DNA from: Algoriphagus sp.
GTDB lineage: Bacteria; Bacteroidota; Bacteroidia; Cytophagales; Cyclobacteriaceae
Reading direction: 5' to 3'
DNA: 64,000 nt
NCBI GenBank assembly: GCA_029945945.1
Contig: JAQSDM010000012.1
Location: 310,001 to 374,000, forward strand
Shown: positions 53,058 through 60,253 of the stretch, piece after piece
Layout of the letters: every line of letters begins with the position of its first letter
How positions within the stretch are numbered: the first letter of the stretch is position 1
Translations under genes and position numbers: made by a program
The notes under the pieces: model-generated
What the model saw: the letters and a program-made list of their open reading frames with translations, nothing else
Told to the model about the DNA's origin: nothing
Database searches by the model: none

Positions 53058-54470
53058 ATGAAAAAAAAGGCTTTAATCTTACTTGTTAGTATCATCCTCA
53101 GCTTTTCAATAAAAGCCCAAACCTTGGATGATTACCTCGTAATAGCAGCAGAAAACAATCCCGGATTGAAGGCCGCCTATGCCCAATATTTAGCAGCTTT
53201 AGAAAGATCCAAGCAGCCGGGTCTTCCTGATCCTCAGCTTCAGGTTGGGTTTTTCTTTAAACCCATGGAGCGGTTTATGGGAAATCAACAAGCGGATATT
53301 CAGCTAATGCAGATGTTTCCATGGTTTGGGATGCTTTCTACGCAGAAGGATGAAGCCAACAAAATGGCTCTGTCTCAGTATCAGCTTTTTTTGGACGAAG
53401 AAAATCAGTTACTCTTTCAAGTCAAGTCCACTTGGTATGAGCTTTTCAGACTGAATGAGGAAATCCGAATAAGCATTGAAAATCTCAAATATCTGGAAAA
53501 ATATGAGCGACTTGCGTTGATCAAGTTTCAGGCGGCAACCCCCAATCCATCCGGATCATTTTCGTCCAATCCTGGTAATTCCTCCTCGAAACCCTCTCAG
53601 GCTGGCAATTCAACAGGCAACGCAGGAATGAATTCAATGGGGGGAAAGTCCACACAGTCTTCTGCTGCAAATTCAACCGGAGGCGGAATGACCTCAGGAG
53701 GTATGTCGAATCCTGGACCCGGGATGAGCGATGTACTTCAAATTCGAATTGAAAAGAATGAATTGGAAAACAACATTACCCAACTGAAAGCCAACCTTGA
53801 ACCTTTGAAAATCAAGTTTAATCAGCTTCTCAACCGGGAAATACAGGAGGAAATAAAGCTCGCCGTAGTTATGGAACCTGCCAGTCTGGAACTTGAAAAA
53901 AGAGAGATTTTGGACAGTATCTGGAAAAACAATCCTATGCTGGCAATGTATGATGCCGAAATTGCAGCTTATGATTTGCAGGCCAAAATGGCCAAACTCG
54001 ACGGGAGGCCTATGATGGGGGCCGGGTTGACATACATGCCATTCACATCACGATTGGAGGACGGAATGCTGATGGGCGGGGATGATATGTTCATGCCCAT
54101 GGTAACCATGACTTTGCCAATTTACCGCAAAAAAACCCAGGCAAAAATCAAAGAGGCAGATTATCTAAAAGAAGCAGCATTTCATGAACGCCAAAAAACC
54201 GAAAACCTTTTGGCAATGGAATGGGCTACCGCTATTCGGGATTGGGAAGAAGCTGAACGAAAAATCCAACTCTATTCTGAACAAACCGAATTAGTCAATC
54301 AAAACCTTAATCTCTTGGTCACCGCCTATTCCAGCAGTGGTCAGGAATTTGAAGAGGTCCTGAGAGCCCAACAAAGGCTCCTTGATTATCAATTGAGAAG
54401 AATAAATTCGATCAATCAGCAATATCAAAGTCTTGCGATGCTTGAAATGCTCGCTTCTTCAAAATTTTAA
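53058..54470 (+). CDS. TolC-family channel of the Cus-type pump, with Met/Gly/Ser-rich insert
   Basis: 470 residues. Signal peptide (ending SIKAQT), two TolC helical repeats. Residues 161-224 are a low-complexity insert of Ser, Gly, Asn, Pro with five Met (191, 194, 211, 216, 223) between helices of the first repeat. FFFKPMERFMG and the KPM/GMLSTQ region are further Met-containing parts. It provides the outer-membrane exit for the CusA pump and lies 4 bp after it and 18 bp before the adaptor. Confidence 0.85.
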   Translation: MKKKALILLVSIILSFSIKAQTLDDYLVIAAENNPGLKAAYAQYLAALERSKQPGLPDPQLQVGFFFKPMERFMGNQQADIQLMQMFPWFGMLSTQKDEANKMALSQYQLFLDEENQLLFQVKSTWYELFRLNEEIRISIENLKYLEKYERLALIKFQAATPNPSGSFSSNPGNSSSKPSQAGNSTGNAGMNSMGGKSTQSSAANSTGGGMTSGGMSNPGPGMSDVLQIRIEKNELENNITQLKANLEPLKIKFNQLLNREIQEEIKLAVVMEPASLELEKREILDSIWKNNPMLAMYDAEIAAYDLQAKMAKLDGRPMMGAGLTYMPFTSRLEDGMLMGGDDMFMPMVTMTLPIYRKKTQAKIKEADYLKEAAFHERQKTENLLAMEWATAIRDWEEAERKIQLYSEQTELVNQNLNLLVTAYSSSGQEFEEVLRAQQRLLDYQLRRINSINQQYQSLAMLEMLASSKF

Positions 54471-54488
54471 TCTTTAAAAAGATATTCC

Positions 54489-56261
54489 ATGAAAAAGATA
54501 TTTGAAAATAAATTCCTCCTGATTGCTATCACCTTAGTGATTGGAGGAATATTGGGATGGATAATCAAACCCGGGTCAAGTGCAGATCATGAGGATCATA
54601 ATCCTAGCGCAGAAACCGCTGATGGTACAATATGGACCTGTTCCATGCATCCACAGATCAGGTTGGGTGAACCCGGAGATTGCCCAATCTGCGGAATGGA
54701 TCTGATCGAGGTATCAAAAGTTTCATCAAGTTCCTCCAATCCGTTGGCACATAAAATGACCCCCGAAGCGGTAGCGTTGGCCCAAATCCATACTACCAAA
54801 ATCGGCGGAGTAAATGAGTCAGGTGAGTTATTTCTTACCGGAAAAATCCAAGCCGATGAACGTGAAAATGCATCTGTAACATCCAAATTCCCCGGAAGAA
54901 TTGAAAAGCTTTTCGTGAGTTTTACCGGAGAACAAGTAAAAGCCGGTCAACGACTTGCGACTTTGTATTCTCCGGAAATGCTTACTGCCCAGAGGGAACT
55001 TTTGGAAGCTGCAAAAACAAAAAATGAATTCCCGGAGCTCTACCAGGCTTCAAAGGAAAAGCTCAGACTTTGGAAACTGACCGAAAGCCAGATTTCTGAA
55101 ATAGAGCAAATTGGTAAAGTGAAAGATCAGATTGATATCCTTGCAGATCAAGCGGGCGTGGTCATCCAACGAAATGTATCTGTTGGCGACTACGTAAATA
55201 CCGGAACAGTACTCTTCAAAGTGGTAAACCTCTCTAAACTATGGGTGCTTTTGGACGCCTATGAATCTGATTTGTCTTTGCTGAATTTGGGAAACGAGAT
55301 TAGTTTTAATGTGGCAGGTCTGGAAGGAGAAGAATTTAAAGCTAAAATCACCTATATCGATCCCGTTATGAATCCCAATACAAGAACAGCATCTGTTCGA
55401 GCTGAAATCAACAATTTGGGTCAAAAACTAAAACCTGAAATGTTTGTGACTGCCAGGATCAAAACAAATGCAAAAGCATCTTCAGAAGGGATTTCCGTAC
55501 CGAGAACTTCGATACTTTGGTCCGGAAAACGATCAGTGGTTTATGTCAAAGATCCGAGTTCCGAAATGCCTGCTTTTGAGATGCGAGAAGTCACAATTGG
55601 CCCCCGGATGGGCGAAATGTACCTGGTAAAGTCTGGCTTGCAGGTTGGAGAAGAAATCGTTACCAATGGTGTTTTTGCCATAGATGCTGCGGCTCAGCTT
55701 GCCGGAAATTATAGCATGATGAAAAGGCCGAAAACCAAGTCAATTGAGGTTTCCGATGAGTTCAGGAAGCAAATTACCAAATTGGCTGATGCCTATTTTC
55801 AGGTTAAAAATGCCCTAGTTAAGGACAATGTCCAAGAGAGTAAGAAATCCCTGGTTGGATTCAATGAGTCTTTAAGTGTGGTCGACATGAAACTTCTCAG
55901 TGGATCCGGCCACGATCTATGGATGGAAATGTGGAATGCGATGAAAGATGCAAGTTCAAAAATGGAGAAATCATCAAATATCGAAGAAGAACGAATTCAT
56001 TTTTCCATGCTTTCCTTACATATTCTGGAAATGACCGAGACCTTTGGAATTAACAAAGAGGTTGTTTACAAAGATTTCTGTCCTATGGCTTTTGGAGATC
56101 AAGGAGCTTTTTGGCTCAGTGAGGAAAAAGATATTTTGAATCCCTACTTCGGTGCTTCCATGATTAGCTGTGGGGAAGTGAAGGAAACCTACAGGAAGGG
56201 TCAACTTGTAGTTGAAAAAGGAGGGCCAAACCAAAACCCTGCTGCTGAACATAAGCACTAA
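54489..56261 (+). CDS. CusB-like RND adaptor with CSMHP metal-binding domain and DUF3347
   Basis: 590 residues. N-terminal anchor helix (8-27); heavy-metal-binding domain at 48-75 (WTCSMHPQI with C51, M53, H54, then CPICGMDLI with C65, C68). Adaptor core: lipoyl (SKFPGRIEKLFVSFTGEQV), coiled coil, QAGVVIQRNVSVGDYVNTG, beta-barrel. The C-terminal ~160 residues are a DUF3347 domain ending CPMAFGDQGAFWLSEEKD and ASMISCGEV, a second Cys/Met/His-bearing module. It delivers Cu(I)/Ag(I) to the CusA-like pump. Last gene of the efflux region. Confidence 0.9.
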   Translation: MKKIFENKFLLIAITLVIGGILGWIIKPGSSADHEDHNPSAETADGTIWTCSMHPQIRLGEPGDCPICGMDLIEVSKVSSSSSNPLAHKMTPEAVALAQIHTTKIGGVNESGELFLTGKIQADERENASVTSKFPGRIEKLFVSFTGEQVKAGQRLATLYSPEMLTAQRELLEAAKTKNEFPELYQASKEKLRLWKLTESQISEIEQIGKVKDQIDILADQAGVVIQRNVSVGDYVNTGTVLFKVVNLSKLWVLLDAYESDLSLLNLGNEISFNVAGLEGEEFKAKITYIDPVMNPNTRTASVRAEINNLGQKLKPEMFVTARIKTNAKASSEGISVPRTSILWSGKRSVVYVKDPSSEMPAFEMREVTIGPRMGEMYLVKSGLQVGEEIVTNGVFAIDAAAQLAGNYSMMKRPKTKSIEVSDEFRKQITKLADAYFQVKNALVKDNVQESKKSLVGFNESLSVVDMKLLSGSGHDLWMEMWNAMKDASSKMEKSSNIEEERIHFSMLSLHILEMTETFGINKEVVYKDFCPMAFGDQGAFWLSEEKDILNPYFGASMISCGEVKETYRKGQLVVEKGGPNQNPAAEHKH

Positions 56262-56299
56262 TCTAACTAGCTCCATTTTAAAATTGAAAATGAAAATTT

Positions 56300-56345
56300 G
56301 ATTTCAAATCAGTAGGTGATTGGTTCGATTCCAAGTGCGCCCACG
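56300..56345 (+). other. tRNA 3'-half-like fragment (possible attachment-site relic)
   Basis: A T arm can be read as ATTGG (56319-56323), loop TTCGATT, CCAAG (56331-56335; four of five pairs), followed by acceptor 3' strand TGCGCCC (56336-56342) and discriminator A. An intrinsic terminator follows at once. The matching 5' acceptor strand GGGCGCA and D arm are missing upstream, so it is not a functional tRNA. It lies directly after the last metal-efflux gene. Confidence 0.6.
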
Positions 56346-56371
56346 AAACCATCCGATTTCTCGGATGGTTT
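56346..56371 (+). terminator. Intrinsic terminator
   Basis: Perfect 11-bp arms AAACCATCCGA (56346-56356) and TCGGATGGTTT (56361-56371) with loop TTTC, followed by a T-rich stretch. It serves the tRNA-like fragment and the efflux operon. Confidence 0.85.
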
Positions 56372-56429
56372 TCTTTTTAGTTTCTGCGCTTGTATCTGGA
56401 ATGACGCAAAAGGAATTTTTTACTTTTTA

Positions 56430-56470
56430 TTTAGAAAAATTCTAAATAGTCTTTTTAGATTCAGTCTAAA
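56430..56470. promoter_or_regulatory. Two DtxR-like operator dyads upstream of the iron-uptake operon
   Basis: Site 1: TTTAGA (56430-56435), 5 bases, TCTAAA (56441-56446); the outer bases extend it to ATTTAGAA/TTCTAAAT. Site 2: TTTAGA (56454-56459), 5 bases, TCTAAA (56465-56470). Centres are 24 bp apart. The TTTAGA-N5-TCTAAA form resembles DtxR/IdeR/MntR-family boxes. Site 2 overlaps the -33 region of the promoter at 56475, which fits metal-dependent repression (inference). Confidence 0.75.
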
Positions 56471-56474
56471 TAAA

Positions 56475-56482
56475 TAGATTTG
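56475..56482 (+). promoter_or_regulatory. Bacteroidota -7 box (TAGATTTG)
   Basis: Exact match to TAnnTTTG, 30 bp before the ATG at 56512. The operator dyads lie just upstream. Confidence 0.65.
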
Positions 56483-56511
56483 TCAAAAATATTTCAAACC
56501 AACCAAAATCC

Positions 56512-57687
56512 ATGATTAATTATTTCAAAAACCACGCATTGATATTGGGGATTTGCCTTTTAGGTTTCTCTTCCTGCGAAACTGATAACGAAAAGCCAAA
56601 CCTGAGATCTAAGATTGAATACTCCAGTTTGGTGGCTTCTTCCCCCTATTCGGGCCAATTTTTGGCTACTACCGGGACGACAACGGTGGACCTGACAGAG
56701 GGAAATACTTCACTAAGAATGTTTCAGTCACTGAATTATTATTTTACCTCAAGCATCAAGGCAAAAACCACAATCCAGGCTCAGAAAGCTTCAAATTTGT
56801 TTTCCAACACAGGAAATTCATTTATTGACATAACAGATACAGGAATTTCAATAAGCGGAACTGCATTGAATAGTTCTAGCCTTAGTCTCAGTGAGATGGT
56901 GGCAGCATCAAGATCGCAAGCCGAAGCCACCACGACCAAAACTAATTTCGGATTGATGTTTAGTCAACTAGAACAGGCCAGCCTTTCTTTGAATAAAGCT
57001 GCGACTTCAAATACGGCAGGAATGCTGGGCACCTATCTGGTGGACGAAAACGGAATTGAAATCGCCCAGGTAATTCAAAAATCCCTGATCGGAGCCCTTC
57101 AATTAGACTATATCGGCAATGTACTGCTGAAAGAAGGTCTCAATGCAGATAATTACAGTTTGGTCGAAGGAAAAAACTACACAAAACTGGAGCACAATTG
57201 GGACATGGCCTACGGGATGCTGACCTTGAATCCTGTTTATCTGGAAGGATACACGGACAGTCAGAGAGGACCTTTGTCTGAATTCGGAGCGGGTTCTTAC
57301 ATCTGGGAATACAATAAAGAAAGCTATGCCAAAATTTTCCCTGCCTTCTTAAAGGGAAGGGCTGCCATCGTCAATAACGATAGAGCTGAACTGGAAATTC
57401 AGGCACTTTTTATCCGGAAGGAATTTGAAAAAGCCCTTGCTAACGCTGCATTGGGTTACCTGGGAAAATGGAGAACCAGCACCTCTGACGATAAGAGAGC
57501 GCACGCGATTGGGGAAGGATTGGGCTTTATTTACTCCTTAAGATTCGCCACTACCTATCAGGCGGACGCCATGTTCTCGGACGCCATCCTGTTAAACCTG
57601 GTGGGAGGCACCAATGATTTTTGGAACCTTGACGCTTCAAAGATCAATGCGGCAGAACTAGCGATCAAAGCTAAGTTTGGTTTATAA
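56512..57687 (+). CDS. DUF4856 lipoprotein (imelysin-like)
   Basis: 391 residues. Lipobox GFSSC; the DUF4856 entry YSSLVASSPYSGQ follows, then a helical body with WDMAYGMLTLNP and GAGSYIWEYNKES. DUF4856 proteins resemble imelysins and stand next to them in iron-regulated loci. It is the first gene after the two DtxR-like dyads. Periplasmic iron or iron-chelate handling is inferred from context. Confidence 0.82.
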   Translation: MINYFKNHALILGICLLGFSSCETDNEKPNLRSKIEYSSLVASSPYSGQFLATTGTTTVDLTEGNTSLRMFQSLNYYFTSSIKAKTTIQAQKASNLFSNTGNSFIDITDTGISISGTALNSSSLSLSEMVAASRSQAEATTTKTNFGLMFSQLEQASLSLNKAATSNTAGMLGTYLVDENGIEIAQVIQKSLIGALQLDYIGNVLLKEGLNADNYSLVEGKNYTKLEHNWDMAYGMLTLNPVYLEGYTDSQRGPLSEFGAGSYIWEYNKESYAKIFPAFLKGRAAIVNNDRAELEIQALFIRKEFEKALANAALGYLGKWRTSTSDDKRAHAIGEGLGFIYSLRFATTYQADAMFSDAILLNLVGGTNDFWNLDASKINAAELAIKAKFGL

Positions 57688-57750
57688 ATAACACTTGATT
57701 CAAGCTAAATGGTACCGGTAAATCCCGGTACCATTTTAATTCTAAATGAA

Positions 57751-58890
57751 ATGGTAAGAACATTGGTTAAAAATTCAATTTGGATCTTTTTAATTGTCTC
57801 CATGACCGGATGCCTGGAAGATTCAAAACAAAGTGACAACATTTCCGAAGACGGTTCCAGTGACCGTAAGGAAATGTTGAACTTTTGGGCAGAATCCATG
57901 ATCCTGCCCGGATATCTGGAGTTTGATTCCCACATGGAAACCCTTGCCCTGAGAGCAAATGGGTTTGCCGCAAGTCCCAATAGCCAAAACCTGGGTTTGT
58001 TGAGAGAAGCCTGGAAAAATGCCTACCTCAATTGGCAAAAAGTGGAAATGTATGAAGTCGGCCCTGCCGAAAAATACACCTTGAGAAGCTTCTTCAATAT
58101 CTATCCGGCCGATGTTGCAGGGATAGAATCCAACATATCTGATCCAACTGCAAATCTGGAGTTGCCCGGAGCCTATGCCCGGCAAGGCTTTCCTGCTCTG
58201 GACTTCCTCATTAATGGAGTTGGGGCTAATGACCAGGCAATAATAGCTTACTACCAGGAACAGAACCTTGGCTCCAAGAGGCTCGCTTACCTGACCAAAC
58301 TGACTATCAGGATGGATGGTATGCTTTCTAATGTTATCTCCGAATGGAATGGTGCGTACAAAGAGGAATTCATCAACAAAACCGGACTGGACATCGGTTC
58401 TTCCACTGCTGGTATGGTCAATGCTTACGTGCTGTATTACGAGCGCCACGTCAGATCCGGTAAAATCGGAATCCCATCAGGTGCAACCATTGCAGCTTCC
58501 GGAGTCCCTAATCCCGATAAAATCGAGGCTTTCTATAGCGAGGAGATTTCCCGGGAATTGGCCCAAACAGCACAGAAGTCATTCGAAGACTTTTTTAACG
58601 GAGCAGCAGGTTCTAAAACCGGCCCTTCTCTGAAGTCCTATCTGAACTCATTGGGTGCCAAAGATCCTACCACGGGAAAATTACTTTCCGATTACATCAA
58701 CGAGCAATTTGTCGTCATCGACACAAGACTGAACCAGCTAACCCCCAGCTTATACAACCAGATTCTGACCGATAACCAGCCTATGGTCAGCCTCTACAAT
58801 GAAATGCAAAAATTGGTCAGAATCCTTAAAGTGGATATGACCTCTGCGATGAGCATTACCATTACCTATACAGATAATGATGGTGACTAA
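57751..58890 (+). CDS. Imelysin-family (M75-like) lipoprotein
   Basis: The ATG at 57751 is chosen: it begins with a lipoprotein signal (WIFLIVSMTGC); the open frame runs back to 57709 without a signal. AYLNWQKVEMYEVGP, then ARQGFPALDFLING (the imelysin GxPALExLxF-like segment) and helix-rich repeats. Imelysins are EfeO/EfeM-related iron-uptake proteins of the periplasm or outer membrane. The canonical GxHxxE metal motif is not obvious, so proteolysis is not claimed. The stop overlaps the HTTM gene by 14 bp. Confidence 0.82.
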   Translation: MVRTLVKNSIWIFLIVSMTGCLEDSKQSDNISEDGSSDRKEMLNFWAESMILPGYLEFDSHMETLALRANGFAASPNSQNLGLLREAWKNAYLNWQKVEMYEVGPAEKYTLRSFFNIYPADVAGIESNISDPTANLELPGAYARQGFPALDFLINGVGANDQAIIAYYQEQNLGSKRLAYLTKLTIRMDGMLSNVISEWNGAYKEEFINKTGLDIGSSTAGMVNAYVLYYERHVRSGKIGIPSGATIAASGVPNPDKIEAFYSEEISRELAQTAQKSFEDFFNGAAGSKTGPSLKSYLNSLGAKDPTTGKLLSDYINEQFVVIDTRLNQLTPSLYNQILTDNQPMVSLYNEMQKLVRILKVDMTSAMSITITYTDNDGD

Positions 58891-60253
58891 CACTGCAAGC
58901 AAGCTTCATACTTTTTTAACCAAAACGACATCCTGTGCACCCCTGGCGGTATTCAGGATGTTGTTTGGTTTATTGATGTTTGTCAGTATGATCCGGTTTT
59001 GGTGGAAAGGCTGGATCCATGAATTTTTCATTTCCCCCAAATATCATTTCTCATTTTATGGTTTTGAATGGGTACAGCCCTGGGGAGAATACACCTATGT
59101 GCTTTTTATAATAGCAGCCGGAAGCGCAGGGCTCATTGCGTTGGGACTATGGTATCGCTCCGCCACCATTATTTTTTTTCTGTCTTTCACTTATATCGAA
59201 CTGATGGATAAGACCACTTATCTCAATCACTATTATTTCATCAGTCTGATCAGTTTCCTGATGATTTTTTTGCCTGCACACGCTTGCTTTGGGTTGGATG
59301 CCCGAAATAACAAGAACTTAAACTCGTCCGGAATACCGGCATGGACCACTATGTCCATCAAAGTCATGGTGGTTATCTTGTATTTCTACGCTGGCTTGGC
59401 CAAGTTGAACAGCGACTGGCTGCTGAAAGCTCTTCCCATGAAAATCTGGCTGCCTGCAAAAAATGACCTTCCCTTAATTGGTGACTTATTCGATGAACTT
59501 TGGGTTGCTTATGCATTCAGCTGGATCGGATTCATTTATGACCTGAGTATCGGTTTTTTGTTGTTGTATCGACCCACCCGAGTAATCGCCTTCTTGTCAG
59601 TCATAGCTTTTCATTTGTTAACCTCCCTTCTGTTTCCTATTGGGATGTTTCCTTACATCATGATTTTCACAGCGATGATTTTCTTCTCCGAAGGTTTTCA
59701 TGAAAAGCAGCTCCAAAGAATCGGAAAAGCTCTTCGGTTTTCTCAATCCTTTCTTTCCAGCGATCACACCTATCGGTACAGCAAACCGGCAAGCAGGTTC
59801 ATACTTACCATTTTTACTTTCTTCTTTATGATCCAATTGCTCCTGCCTTTTCGGTATTGGCTCTATCCGGGAGAACTCTTTTGGACAGAAGAAGGATATA
59901 GATTTTCCTGGAGAGTCATGTTGATGGAAAAGATGGGGACAGCAACCTTTGTCGTAAAAGATTCTTCAGGAAAGGTTATTGAGGTCAACAATTCAGAGTT
60001 TTTGACCCCCCAACAAGAAAAAATGATGGCTACACAGCCGGATATGATGTTAGAATTTGCCCATATCCTGCGGGATTATTTCTCCTCCCGGGGCATGGAA
60101 AATCCACAGGTCTTTGTGGACAGCTATGTTTCGCTGAACGGACGAATAGGCAGACCACTTGTAAAACCGGGTATGGATCTGTCTAAAGAAAACGAATCTT
60201 TCCTTCCAAAATATTGGATAACACCCTTCCACGATGAGATTAAAGGTCTTTAG
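58877..60253 (+). CDS. HTTM-domain membrane protein (gamma-carboxylase-like)
   Basis: 458 residues. At least eight hydrophobic segments in the N-terminal 300 residues; the HTTM opening APLAVFRMLFGLLMFVSMIRF and WMEKTTYLNHYY-like region (LMDKTTYLNHYYF, with VVILYFYAGLAKLNSDWL). The C-terminal soluble part includes WRVMLMEKMGTATFVV. Related to vitamin-K-dependent gamma-glutamyl carboxylase, but no such activity is established for bacterial iron-locus members. It overlaps both neighbours, so it is cotranslated with the imelysin and receptor genes. Confidence 0.85.
   Translation: MMVTNTASKLHTFLTKTTSCAPLAVFRMLFGLLMFVSMIRFWWKGWIHEFFISPKYHFSFYGFEWVQPWGEYTYVLFIIAAGSAGLIALGLWYRSATIIFFLSFTYIELMDKTTYLNHYYFISLISFLMIFLPAHACFGLDARNNKNLNSSGIPAWTTMSIKVMVVILYFYAGLAKLNSDWLLKALPMKIWLPAKNDLPLIGDLFDELWVAYAFSWIGFIYDLSIGFLLLYRPTRVIAFLSVIAFHLLTSLLFPIGMFPYIMIFTAMIFFSEGFHEKQLQRIGKALRFSQSFLSSDHTYRYSKPASRFILTIFTFFFMIQLLLPFRYWLYPGELFWTEEGYRFSWRVMLMEKMGTATFVVKDSSGKVIEVNNSEFLTPQQEKMMATQPDMMLEFAHILRDYFSSRGMENPQVFVDSYVSLNGRIGRPLVKPGMDLSKENESFLPKYWITPFHDEIKGL

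Noticed and set aside
56281..56345. Functional tRNA gene
   Set aside because: The 5' acceptor strand and D arm that should pair with TGCGCCC are absent; only the 3' half is tRNA-like.
57823..58449. 208-codon antisense frame inside the imelysin gene
   Set aside because: Shadow of a strongly supported gene on the other strand; no family motif.
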